Assembly: GCA_937959275.1 (NCBI GenBank)
Contig: CALGLU010000079.1
Location: 1 to 64,000 of the forward strand
Source of the DNA: an uncultured Saprospiraceae bacterium
GTDB taxonomy: Bacteria; Bacteroidota; Bacteroidia; Chitinophagales; Saprospiraceae
DNA length: 64,000 nucleotides
Reading direction: 5' to 3'
The notes beneath the pieces are model-generated. The model did no database searches and was not told where the DNA came from. It saw only the letters and a list, made by a program, of their open reading frames with translations. How positions within the stretch are numbered: position 1 is the stretch's first letter; each line of letters opens with the position of its first letter. This document shows positions 18,455 through 26,803 of the stretch, piece after piece. The position numbers and the translations under genes are program-made.

Positions 18455-20113
18455 ATGAAACGCACTAAAAGTCAATTTCCTTTCTACACGATTATCCTCG
18501 TTTTCTATTTTTTATCATGCCATGCAACTGGTACACAAAAAATAACTGACACTTCAAAATCAACAACATCAATAGTAAACGAAATCCGATACAGCAATAC
18601 GGATTTTCGAGCACAAAATGGAGAAATAAATTATGTGGATCAATTCAGATTAAACGAAGATCAATATCTAAATATTCACTTCACACTTGAGCAGCCACTC
18701 ATTCATGCCCTCCGTCAGTTAGACAGCAAGGCCTCGGAATCTGAGTTATTAAAAAATGGTAATTTCCAATTCACCTTTTTAGTGGATGGTATGCAAATCT
18801 ATTCACAAGATTTGCATCCAGGTGCTGGCTTACCAGAAGACAAACTCAATAAGTTAGATTATAGTGTCCCTTTATTGTACCCAGAACCAATCGATTATTG
18901 GGGTTGGTATTTATGGTTGAGATTTATGAAAATGGGAGGTGGCGAAGACGCTTTGGCTGACGGAAAGCATCAACTGAAAGTTGAAATTCGAACATACCTT
19001 TCTACGGATAAAATGGTGGTTGGAGATCTGTTAGCCACGGGTCAGATTGACGTAAATGTCCAAGAAATCCCTTTTGATCCTCAAGCTGTCAATGTCCAGC
19101 TTATCGCAGATAATAGTGGTTGGTCAATTTCTAAAGATTCATATAATAAAGAATCAATTAAAGAACTTAATACAAAAATTGTTCAGCATAGATTCCTTGA
19201 CATTAACAGTATTGTTGTTGTCAAAAACGGAGAACTGCTTATTGAAGAATACTTTAATGGGGCCGATCGGGAGACACTTCACAATCCAAGAAGTGTTGGC
19301 AAGACAATTGCGTCGACCATGATGGGTATCGCTATAGATGAAGGACATTTAAAAAGTGAAAACTTGACGTTAAAGGAATTTTACACCCTAACTGAATTTG
19401 ACAATTATCATCCACTAAAAGAAGAGGTGACTTTAAAATCATTACTCACGATGAGTTCTAATTTTACTGGAAATGATGATGACTATGAATCTCCAGGCAA
19501 TGAAGAGTATATGTATCCAACAGATAATTGGGTAAAATTCACCTTAGACTTACCGATCAATCCTGAAAAAGAGATTGAAAAAACATTCGAATATTTTACT
19601 GCTGGCATAGTTGTTCTGGGAGATGTTATCCATCAATCTGTGCCGGGAGGATTGGTAGATTATACAGACAAAAAACTATTTGGTCCGTTAGGCATTAACA
19701 AACGTATTTGGCAATTCACGCCACAGCAGGTTGGGAATACCGCTGGTGGATTACAATTACGAGCAGTCGATTTTGCAAAATGGGGTCAAGTCTATAAGAA
19801 TAAAGGTCGATGGGATGACCAGCAACTTATTTCAGAATCTTGGGTTCAGCAAAGTCTGGGCCATCAGATCATTCAAGACCAAATAGTGAATGGTACTTAT
19901 GGTTACCTATTCTGGAACAATGTCTATACTGTGAATGGTATTGAATATGCCTACTCGTCCTGTAGTGGCAATGGCGGTAATAAAATATATGTGTTTAAAG
20001 ACCTGCCATTAGTCATCGTCATTACGGCATCTGCATATGGAATGCCCTTTGCACATAGGCAAGTCGATCAGATGATGGAACGATATATCCTGCCTGCGGT
20101 AGTCGGTGAATAA
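18455..20113 (+). CDS. Beta-lactamase-family serine hydrolase, probable lipoprotein
   Basis: 552 residues from the ATG at 18455; the open frame reaches a GTG at 18413, but the later start gives a lipoprotein signal (FPFYTIILVFYFLSC). The first about 220 residues are an unrecognised extracellular part. From about residue 245 the class C beta-lactamase/esterase fold begins: VVVKNGELLIEEYFNG, the SxxK nucleophile motif SVGK, and NTAGGLQLRAVDFAKWGQVY. A clear YxN is not obvious (EYFTAG is the nearest). Such proteins are esterases or peptidases; substrate unknown. Confidence 0.8.
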   Translation: MKRTKSQFPFYTIILVFYFLSCHATGTQKITDTSKSTTSIVNEIRYSNTDFRAQNGEINYVDQFRLNEDQYLNIHFTLEQPLIHALRQLDSKASESELLKNGNFQFTFLVDGMQIYSQDLHPGAGLPEDKLNKLDYSVPLLYPEPIDYWGWYLWLRFMKMGGGEDALADGKHQLKVEIRTYLSTDKMVVGDLLATGQIDVNVQEIPFDPQAVNVQLIADNSGWSISKDSYNKESIKELNTKIVQHRFLDINSIVVVKNGELLIEEYFNGADRETLHNPRSVGKTIASTMMGIAIDEGHLKSENLTLKEFYTLTEFDNYHPLKEEVTLKSLLTMSSNFTGNDDDYESPGNEEYMYPTDNWVKFTLDLPINPEKEIEKTFEYFTAGIVVLGDVIHQSVPGGLVDYTDKKLFGPLGINKRIWQFTPQQVGNTAGGLQLRAVDFAKWGQVYKNKGRWDDQQLISESWVQQSLGHQIIQDQIVNGTYGYLFWNNVYTVNGIEYAYSSCSGNGGNKIYVFKDLPLVIVITASAYGMPFAHRQVDQMMERYILPAVVGE

Positions 20114-20173
20114 TGACTGTTGTGGGCAAGCTGTTTAAGAGGAGTGTAACTGGGGTGGAAAAATTGTACCTAT

Positions 20174-20203
20174 AAAAAAAGCCCGTTAACAAGTTAACGG
20201 GCT
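20174..20203 (-). terminator. Terminator of the cold-shock gene
   Basis: Perfect inverted repeat AGCCCGTTAAC / GTTAACGGGCT (20180-20190, 20193-20203) with a 2-base loop. The A7 run at 20174-20180 gives the U-run on the minus strand, so it serves the csp gene; the hairpin may also help stop the converging serine hydrolase transcript. Confidence 0.85.
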
Positions 20204-20230
20204 ATATGATCTAAAAGTTAGATGCGTGTG

Positions 20231-20425
20231 TTATATTAATGATACGTTCACTGCATTTAATCCTTTTTGTCCTTCTTGAACATCATATGAGACCTTGTCT
20301 CCTTCATTAATTGAATCGACGTTAAGTCCTTTAACATGGACGAAAACATCTTTACCACCATCATCTGGTGTTATGAATCCAAATCCTTTCCCTTCGTTGA
20401 AAAATTTTACTGTACCGTTTGCCAT
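20231..20425 (-). CDS. cspA: Cold shock protein
   Basis: 64 residues from the ATG at 20425; the longer frame to 20479 adds a tail foreign to the family. A single cold-shock domain with RNP1 KGFGFIT and RNP2 VFVHV, starting MANGTVKFF. It binds single-stranded nucleic acid and acts as an RNA chaperone. A promoter-like element about 107 bp upstream implies a 5' leader of about 100 nt, as is usual for csp genes, and a strong hairpin terminates it. Confidence 0.95.
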   Translation of the reverse strand: MANGTVKFFNEGKGFGFITPDDGGKDVFVHVKGLNVDSINEGDKVSYDVQEGQKGLNAVNVSLI

Positions 20426-20531
20426 TGTATTATAAATAATTATTAAATAGGCGAGATATAAACTTAATATCTCTACCACACCTTCTAAACGCTTCCCTAC
20501 CTAGATAGTTCCATATTTGTCTGATGGATCG

Positions 20532-20539
20532 CAAAAATA
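20532..20539 (-). promoter_or_regulatory. Candidate -7 element of csp (TATTTTTG on minus strand)
   Basis: The plus strand reads CAAAAATA, giving TATTTTTG followed by CG on the minus strand, a match to TAnnTTTG. It would start transcription near 20525, about 100 nt before the csp ATG. Confidence 0.5.
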
Positions 20540-20862
20540 CTACATAAAACTCGAAACATTCTCCTTAAATCTCATTTTTTCTAGTCATTAACCGTCATAA
20601 GTAGCAATTTTAGGCTTATAGGCTGCCAATATCTTTCAGTGACGCTAGGTATTGACAAAAATAACAGTGATCCCTAATAAGCTATTGAATGTTAATGATG
20701 ACTATATTTTTAGAAATGCAAAGCACAATTAGCTTAGGTTTAAGCTAAATAAATATCCAATAATAGCTTCTGAAGTATTCCATTACAACTTTAAATAATA
20801 AATTTGAGGCGAATCCATTTCTCAAGGTGTTCATCACTTATGGGATTTGAAAGTAAATATGT
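20540..20862. other. Divergent spacer between csp and pntA
   Basis: AT-rich, with no gene-like frame. It should hold the promoter of the transhydrogenase operon, but no exact TAnnTTTG was found directly upstream of 20863. Confidence 0.35.
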
Positions 20863-21942
20863 ATGAAAATAGGATTCTTAAAATCAGAGGACCCACGGTG
20901 TCCGCTGTCAGAAACATCGGCAAAAAAATTTAAAAAACTGGACGTCGCATTGTTGATCGAAAATGGACTAGGTGCAGAATTGGATCTGGATCTCGAACAA
21001 TTAGATGGTGTAGTCGACAAATCCCGAGATGAAATTTTAGCTGATGCTGATATGGTATACAGTACTGATCCCCTATCAGAAGCAGATTTGTCAAAACTTA
21101 AAAAAGACTCCATTCTGGTGTCCTTTTATGCCCCCTTTAACGCGGTGAATCAAGTAGACACATTAACGGGCAAGGCTATTCAGGTCTTTAGTATGGATAT
21201 GATACCAAGGACCACGTTGGCACAATCGATGGATGTCTTATCTTCTATGGCATCTATCGCTGGTTACAAATCTGTTTTATTAGCTGCGGAGAGACTACCT
21301 CGTTATTTCCCAATGATGATGACAGCTGCTGGTACTGTGAAGCCTGCAACGGTTATGATATTGGGTGCTGGAGTTGCAGGACTACAAGCTATTGCTACGG
21401 CTCGACGGCTGGGTGCTAAGGTTGAAGTGTTTGATGTTAGGCAAGCAGTGAAAGAAGAGGTCGAAGGTTTGGGTGGAAAATTCATTGAAGTCGAAGGAGC
21501 AACTGACGACAAAGATGCAGGTGGCTATGCCGTCGAACAAACAGAAGAATTCAAACAACGTCAAAAAGATAAAATTGCTGAGCGCGTAGCCAATGCTGAT
21601 GTGGTGATCACGACTGCCCAATTGCGTGGCAGACCAGCTCCTACTTTAGTGACTAAGGCAATGGTAGAGAACATGAAGCATGGCTCTGTCATCATTGATC
21701 TAGCTGCATCAACAGGAGGGAATTGTGAATTGACAGATGGTGAAACGACAGTCATGCATCAAGGCGTTCAGATCATTGGCGATTCACATTTAGCGAATTC
21801 TGCCTTGATTGATGCGTCTGCATTACTATCAAATAACATATACAATTACACGCAACAGTTTTTTAAGGAAGGTCAAGTCAATGTTGATCTTGAAAATGAA
21901 ATCATTGCCAAATCACGTATTTATACATACGAAAAATCATAA
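20863..21942 (+). CDS. pntA: NAD(P) transhydrogenase subunit alpha part 1 (domain I)
   Basis: 359 residues forming the soluble NAD(H)-binding domain I. It has FPMMMTAAGTVKPATVMILGAGVAGLQAIATARRLGA (dinucleotide fold), the PRTTLAQSMD loop near the nicotinamide, GGYAVEQ (mobile-loop Tyr) and VIIDLAASTGGNCE. The extreme N-terminus is short and divergent: the usual RRVALTP-type strand and the conserved Lys of the KVxxP motif are replaced (DPRCPLSE, VYSTDPLS). With the next two genes it forms the proton-pumping NADH-NADP transhydrogenase. The gap to the next gene is 3 bp. Confidence 0.93.
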   Translation: MKIGFLKSEDPRCPLSETSAKKFKKLDVALLIENGLGAELDLDLEQLDGVVDKSRDEILADADMVYSTDPLSEADLSKLKKDSILVSFYAPFNAVNQVDTLTGKAIQVFSMDMIPRTTLAQSMDVLSSMASIAGYKSVLLAAERLPRYFPMMMTAAGTVKPATVMILGAGVAGLQAIATARRLGAKVEVFDVRQAVKEEVEGLGGKFIEVEGATDDKDAGGYAVEQTEEFKQRQKDKIAERVANADVVITTAQLRGRPAPTLVTKAMVENMKHGSVIIDLAASTGGNCELTDGETTVMHQGVQIIGDSHLANSALIDASALLSNNIYNYTQQFFKEGQVNVDLENEIIAKSRIYTYEKS

Positions 21943-21945
21943 ATC

Positions 21946-22263
21946 ATGATGCAATCATTAACGCAGTTTTTGGGAGATAATATGCTCTCCATTTACTTAT
22001 TGATATTTGCTGTCTTCCTGGGATTTGAGTTGATATCAAAAGTACCATCAGTCCTCCACACACCTCTCATGTCTGGAGCAAATGCCATCAGCGGTATTGT
22101 ACTAGTAGGTTCCATTATTTTCTTACGTAAGACTGATCCAAGTGAAACCTTTTCACTTGTCGTCGGTATGATTGCTATGATTATGGCGATGATTAACATA
22201 GTTGGTGGTTTTGCAGTGACAAATCGTATGCTGGCCATGTTCAAGAAAAAACCAAAGCAATGA
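21946..22263 (+). CDS. NAD(P) transhydrogenase subunit alpha part 2
   Basis: 105 residues with three to four hydrophobic segments, corresponding to the C-terminal membrane part of PntA, encoded separately as in the three-subunit (Rhodospirillum-type) enzymes. It contributes helices to the proton channel. Its last four bases overlap the pntB start (ATGA), implying translational coupling. Confidence 0.92.
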   Translation: MMQSLTQFLGDNMLSIYLLIFAVFLGFELISKVPSVLHTPLMSGANAISGIVLVGSIIFLRKTDPSETFSLVVGMIAMIMAMINIVGGFAVTNRMLAMFKKKPKQ

Positions 22264-23654
22264 CAGTATTTTTCCAATTAGCTTATTTAGTCGGTGCAGT
22301 CCTCTTTATATTAGGACTCAGAGGGCTTAGTGATCCCAAAACAGCAAGAGGCGGAAACTTAAGAGCTGCACTCGGTATGGGCATAGCAATCATTGCTTCC
22401 CTACTCTATCCACTTGAAAACAGTCATGGCAATTTTGTATGGATCATCGTTGCCTTAGTGATTGGTTCGGCGATCGGCTGGATTAGTTCTTCAAAAGTTA
22501 AGATGACTGGGATGCCACAATTGGTGTCGATTTTTAATGGCCTTGGAGGCGGATCTGCGATGCTTCTCGCGTTTGTCGAATTTTTGAAATTTAATGATTC
22601 AGGCAGCTATTCAGCTGGTCTTACATCATTGACTATACTGTTTACATTGTTGGTAGGATCTATCTCTTTTTCAGGTAGTATACTCGCCTATCTCAAGTTA
22701 GATGGTAAAATAAAAGACAAACATGTCACACTACCAAAACATACAATCGTTAACCTACTACTGCTGGTTGTTACAATAGGTACTGTTGGTTATGCAATGT
22801 TCAATCCGTCAATGATGAGTTTGGTCATCGCAACCGTTATTAGTCTGATCTACGGCTTTTCATTTGTTGCGCCAATTGGCGGTGCGGATATGCCAGTGGT
22901 GATTTCATTGTTGAATAGTGTAACTGGAATATCTGCTGCTACAGCTGGTTTTTTATACAACAATCAGATTATGATTTTGGGTGGGATTCTTGTCGGAGCG
23001 TCGGGGACTATCTTGACTGTCTTGATGTGTCGCGCGATGAATCGGTCGTTGATGAATGTTCTTATTGGAGGTTTTTCTGCAACGGGTGTGGCAGCGGCTG
23101 GAACAAGTACTGATCAAGGTTCGGTCCAACCTACGCAACCAATAGATGTAGCCATACTTCTTAATTATTCAGAAAAAGTGATTATGGTGCCAGGCTATGG
23201 GATGGCCGTAGCGCAGGCCCAAAAACAAGCTAAAGAATTAGATGAGATCTTGACTAAAAAGGGCGTGGATGTCTACTACGGCATTCACCCGGTCGCTGGG
23301 CGAATGCCTGGGCACATGAATGTCTTATTAGCAGAGGTAGATATTAGCTATGATAAGTTATTGGATTTGGATGATTGTAATAGTGAATTGGGCGACACGG
23401 ACATTGTCTTGGTCGTTGGTGCGAATGATGTGGTGAACCCCGCTGCGCTAGATGATCCTTCGAGCTCAATTTACGGGATGCCAGTGATGGAAGTGTGGAG
23501 AGCGAAAAAGGTCATTGTCTTTAAGCGAAGTATGAAGCCAGGCTATGCTGGAATTCAGAACCCATTGTTTTTTAAAGAGAATACGAATATGTTGTTTGGA
23601 GATGCGGGGAAGACCTTGAAAGATATTATCAATGAGATAAAAACGCTGGACTAG
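22260..23654 (+). CDS. pntB: NAD(P) transhydrogenase subunit beta
   Basis: 464 residues. The N-terminal about 265 residues carry about nine membrane segments (domain II). The C-terminal part is the NADP(H)-binding domain III with VPGYGMAVAQAQ, HPVAGRMPGHMNVLLAEV, VVGANDVVNPAA and RSMKPGYAGIQNPLF. It completes the transhydrogenase that makes NADPH at the expense of the proton gradient. Overlap with the preceding gene is 4 bp. G+C rises toward the 3' end. Confidence 0.96.
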   Translation: MTVFFQLAYLVGAVLFILGLRGLSDPKTARGGNLRAALGMGIAIIASLLYPLENSHGNFVWIIVALVIGSAIGWISSSKVKMTGMPQLVSIFNGLGGGSAMLLAFVEFLKFNDSGSYSAGLTSLTILFTLLVGSISFSGSILAYLKLDGKIKDKHVTLPKHTIVNLLLLVVTIGTVGYAMFNPSMMSLVIATVISLIYGFSFVAPIGGADMPVVISLLNSVTGISAATAGFLYNNQIMILGGILVGASGTILTVLMCRAMNRSLMNVLIGGFSATGVAAAGTSTDQGSVQPTQPIDVAILLNYSEKVIMVPGYGMAVAQAQKQAKELDEILTKKGVDVYYGIHPVAGRMPGHMNVLLAEVDISYDKLLDLDDCNSELGDTDIVLVVGANDVVNPAALDDPSSSIYGMPVMEVWRAKKVIVFKRSMKPGYAGIQNPLFFKENTNMLFGDAGKTLKDIINEIKTLD

Positions 23655-23789
23655 AGAATTTGTTGATTAGTTGGAGCGAAGCGGAAATCCTCGTCCGAAC
23701 AAAGTGAGCGGCGGGATGGCTAGTGATTAGTGGATTTGTTAATTAGTGAACAGAAATAAATCCAAGGTACTTTAGTGCCTTGTTGATTG

Positions 23790-23838
23790 AGTCGATAGTC
23801 GATAGTCCACAGTCAATGGTCAATGGTCGATGGTCGAT
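23790..23838. repeat. Degenerate heptamer tandem repeat (RGTCRAT x7)
   Basis: Seven consecutive 7-bp units: AGTCGAT x2, AGTCCAC, AGTCAAT, GGTCAAT, GGTCGAT x2. A related array of AGTGGAT lies at 31921-31969 and three units lie inside the SNF2 gene. Confidence 0.85.
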
Positions 23839-23917
23839 AGATACGACTGCAGCCTTACTTTCTCTTTTAATGACACATTAGTAATGATCTTTTAATTTTA
23901 ATTTTGATTTTGAACTT

Positions 23918-24577
23918 TTGATTCCCCAAATATATACACCAAAAGTCGTTCAAGGAATAGAGCTCTTTTATGGAGAATTGCTTACAGCATATGATCAATT
24001 TCCGACTGTCAGAAACCACCTTGCCCAACTTGCACTGCGATTGTACGAAGGCATCCAAAACAAAATCCATCCACTCTACTCTGAATTAAATAATTACAAT
24101 CAATCCTTTATCGGGATGTCAGTAGAAGAACTGATGACTACAGAAATCACACAAGACGATTGCTATGAGACAATTGCGCAGGAATTTGGATTTCCAGATT
24201 GGACCTTCCTCAGTCAGCAGGATCAATTGAATTATCATCTACCATTTGAATGCGCAATTAACCTTCTCTTGAAGGGAAATGTGTCGGAGCTGACATCAAG
24301 CTTAACAGACCATCCAGATTTAGTCAGTATGAGATCACCTTATGGCCATCGCGCTACCCTTCTCCATTATGTTGGTAGTAATGGTGTTGAATTTTGGAGA
24401 CAGAAAGTGCCTTTAAATTTAGCAGAAATAACAACACTACTGCTGGACCACGGTGCTGATCCAACTGCAACAATGTCTGTTTATGGTGGACAATTTACAA
24501 CACTTGAATTATTGACTACAAGTGCACATCCTTATGAAGCTGGAGTGACGGAGGAAGTCGTAGCAGCGCTTTCTTAG
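23918..24577 (+). CDS. Hypothetical protein with ankyrin-like C-terminus
   Basis: 219 residues from a TTG start at 23918; no in-frame ATG lies near the start. The N-terminal half (to about residue 110) is helical, with GFPDWTFLS, and not recognised. The C-terminal half has ankyrin-like features (LLLKGNVSELTSSLTDHPDLVSM, ATLLHYVGSNG, ITTLLLDHGADPTA). No signal peptide. Probably a cytoplasmic protein-binding module of unknown role. The start is uncertain. Confidence 0.65.
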   Translation: MIPQIYTPKVVQGIELFYGELLTAYDQFPTVRNHLAQLALRLYEGIQNKIHPLYSELNNYNQSFIGMSVEELMTTEITQDDCYETIAQEFGFPDWTFLSQQDQLNYHLPFECAINLLLKGNVSELTSSLTDHPDLVSMRSPYGHRATLLHYVGSNGVEFWRQKVPLNLAEITTLLLDHGADPTATMSVYGGQFTTLELLTTSAHPYEAGVTEEVVAALS

Positions 24578-24593
24578 ATTATAGAATGTGCAA

Positions 24594-25103
24594 TCATAAC
24601 TTCTTGATTAAATAAAGAGCTAGGCTGTCATCTAATACAAGCTCTTGACCATACTTTAATTGTGTGTAATCCTTGACCAAACCATTCCCATCTGGAATAT
24701 ACCCTCTCTTTATATAAAGAATCTGAGCCGCCCCATAGTCTTCATACAGACCAAAACCAATTCCTGCAAAAGCAGATACCGTTTTGATTCTTTGTTCTGC
24801 TTCATCCATTATACGAGTCCCGAAACCGCTTCGTTGATAGTCCTTCAAGACATTAAAATCAACAATTTCTGGAATCCCTTTTGCTCGAAATGGCTGATAG
24901 TCTGATGTCCATTTTATGGTACAATACCCCACAAATTTTTCATTGAGTTCAGCATAGATAATATCCCTATCACCTGAGTTTTGATATTCGAGATATTGTA
25001 AATATTGCGAAAGAGGTTTATCCCATCCCTGCGTTTCAAAAGCACTTGAAATCTTTTGACAATCTGAATTCTTCAATTCTCTAAGAACCAATTTTCTTTG
25101 CAT
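24594..25103 (-). CDS. GNAT-family N-acetyltransferase
   Basis: 169 residues from the ATG at 25103; a TTG 27 bp further upstream would add nine residues. The GNAT fold is shown by VDFNVLKDYQRSGFGTRIMDEAEQRI (acetyl-CoA pyrophosphate loop, here QRSGFG) and GLYEDYGAAQILYIKRGY. It transfers acetyl from acetyl-CoA to an amine; substrate unknown. It is followed on the same strand by the hexapeptide acetyltransferase gene located upstream (gap about 50 bp). Confidence 0.85.
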   Translation of the reverse strand: MQRKLVLRELKNSDCQKISSAFETQGWDKPLSQYLQYLEYQNSGDRDIIYAELNEKFVGYCTIKWTSDYQPFRAKGIPEIVDFNVLKDYQRSGFGTRIMDEAEQRIKTVSAFAGIGFGLYEDYGAAQILYIKRGYIPDGNGLVKDYTQLKYGQELVLDDSLALYLIKKL

Positions 25104-25150
25104 ATTTATAATTTCAAAATCAGGCGACAATCAAAATATTAATTAACTCA

Positions 25151-25774
25151 TCACACATTCAAACCTAGAATATCTGTCCCTGTCAACTGCTGTATATGTT
25201 TAGTTATTTTCTCTATTGGCCAATCCCACCATTGTAATTCTAGCAAACGATTCATATGTTCTGCTGGAAACCGCTTTCGAATTTCTTTCGATGGATTTCC
25301 ACCAACGATAGAATAAGGTTCTACATCTTTCGTCACGACTGATTTGGTGGCAATGATAGCCCCATCACCTATGCTGACCCCAGGCATAATCGTTGCTCCA
25401 TAGCCAATCCATACATCATTCCCGATGACTGTATTGCCTTTCGTGGGGTATGTTTTGCCTTCCATGGCATTGGACCAATCTTTTCCAAATATGGCAAAGG
25501 GATAACTTGCGATCGCATCACTCAAATGGTTTGCTCCATTCATAATAAAAGTAACATCTGATGCAATCATACAAAATTTACCAATGATCAATTTATCTCC
25601 TGTAAAATCAAAAAGATACTTTACATTCTTTTCAAAGTTATCAACTGATTCAAAATCATCGTAGTAAGTATAGTCACCAACAATGATATTGGGATTTGTG
25701 ATGATGTTTTTAAGAAAGCATAGCCTGTCGTAGTTGGCTAATGGCAATCGATCATTTGGATTTGGGATATTCAT
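25151..25774 (-). CDS. CatB/Vat-type hexapeptide-repeat O-acetyltransferase
   Basis: 207 residues of left-handed beta-helix hexapeptide repeats (IIGKFCMIASDVTFIMNGANH, VIGNDVWIGYGATIMPGVSIGDGAIIATKSVV). It closely fits the xenobiotic acetyltransferases (Vat, CatB), with the His of NGANH as likely catalytic base and the C-terminal WWDWPIEKI segment typical of the group. Members acetylate streptogramin A or chloramphenicol; many chromosomal homologues act on unknown sugars. Resistance is possible but not shown by the sequence. Confidence 0.85.
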   Translation of the reverse strand: MNIPNPNDRLPLANYDRLCFLKNIITNPNIIVGDYTYYDDFESVDNFEKNVKYLFDFTGDKLIIGKFCMIASDVTFIMNGANHLSDAIASYPFAIFGKDWSNAMEGKTYPTKGNTVIGNDVWIGYGATIMPGVSIGDGAIIATKSVVTKDVEPYSIVGGNPSKEIRKRFPAEHMNRLLELQWWDWPIEKITKHIQQLTGTDILGLNV

Positions 25775-25835
25775 ATATTAAGACTTAAGTTTCTACAGGT
25801 ATCCTACTCTATTATAGAATACGATATCAAGATAA

Positions 25836-26588
25836 CTAATTCCCAAATTTATAGTTTAGTCCATTACTCAAATCGTAGGTTAAGTTAGGCACACTTGATG
25901 GTGTTTCTGTATCATAGAATATTTGAAAATTAATTGACAGACTTAATCGATCCGTAATGTCTAGACTTAATTCATTATCATTCAACACTCTATAATCGCT
26001 GAGCATTCCGAATCTTGGCTGAACATATGTCGTACTAGAAAATGACACATCATCTTGTGGCAAAAGGGAGAATGAAAAGTAAGAGCTAAATCGATTAGCG
26101 AACAAATCTTGAGAATTACCTGACAGCTTTTCTAATTCATTCATATAGGCGATGCCCCAATAGAATCGGGCATTATCATAATTTGTCAATTGAAATCGCA
26201 AGCCCACTCCATTCAAGAATCGATGATCAATCTTTGTCAAGGAATTAAACTGAGATTGTGAAAACAATTCAAGTTCTATACGATTTGAAAGAGATCGATT
26301 ATACCTCAAATGGATGCTACCATTATTTGTGAAATTTTCACCCTCACCTTTAGCGAGAGAGTAATTGCCAAAAAGCAACACACTTTGTCGCGGCATAAAG
26401 TAGGTCAAATGACCTCCATTGGAAATAGAAACAAAACTCTTTGTGGTCTTCTGGATTGATAACTGGAGTTTTACATCACCATGTAGACCTAAGGAGTCAG
26501 ATGACATCCGTACCTGTTCAATATTAATGACTTGAGCTTCCACGCGAACACACAAAAGCAAAATCCCAAAACAGAAAATCAATTTCAT
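25836..26588 (-). CDS. DUF481-like outer membrane beta-barrel protein
   Basis: 250 residues from the ATG at 26588, chosen because it starts a clean signal peptide (MKLIFCFGILLLCVRVEAQ). The rest is alternating beta-strand sequence ending in an aromatic/Asn C-terminus (LNYKFGN), with segments such as HLRYNRSLSNRIELELFSQSQFN and GLRFQLTNYDNARFYWGIAY that resemble DUF481 barrels. Function unknown. Confidence 0.65.
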   Translation of the reverse strand: MKLIFCFGILLLCVRVEAQVINIEQVRMSSDSLGLHGDVKLQLSIQKTTKSFVSISNGGHLTYFMPRQSVLLFGNYSLAKGEGENFTNNGSIHLRYNRSLSNRIELELFSQSQFNSLTKIDHRFLNGVGLRFQLTNYDNARFYWGIAYMNELEKLSGNSQDLFANRFSSYFSFSLLPQDDVSFSSTTYVQPRFGMLSDYRVLNDNELSLDITDRLSLSINFQIFYDTETPSSVPNLTYDLSNGLNYKFGN

Positions 26589-26724
26589 GGAAGTTGAAAA
26601 TTTATTCTGAATGATGTATTCAATGTAAAAGTAAGGCATTTAATCCCACCTCGCCATCACTAAAAACTGTGATATTTGACCTCCACTTTTAATTAACTAG
26701 GTGCTTATGCTCAGATCATCTAAC

Positions 26725-26758
26725 AAAAAAAGGCCAGCTACTAATGTAACTGACCTTT
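26725..26758 (-). terminator. Terminator of the purH-coaX-OMP-TPR operon
   Basis: 13-bp stem (26729-26741 with 26746-26758, two G-U pairs), a 4-base loop and an A7 run at 26725-26731 that is a U-run on the minus strand. It lies about 50 bp after the stop codon of the TPR gene. Confidence 0.85.
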
Positions 26759-26803
26759 ATATATTGTTAAGTTAAAACTAGAATGGCTCTAGTGCCTCAA
26801 GAA

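Noticed and set aside
25151..25774. Calling the hexapeptide acetyltransferase an antibiotic-resistance gene (vat/catB)
   Set aside because: Family motifs fit, but chromosomal homologues with other substrates are common and no mobile context is present.
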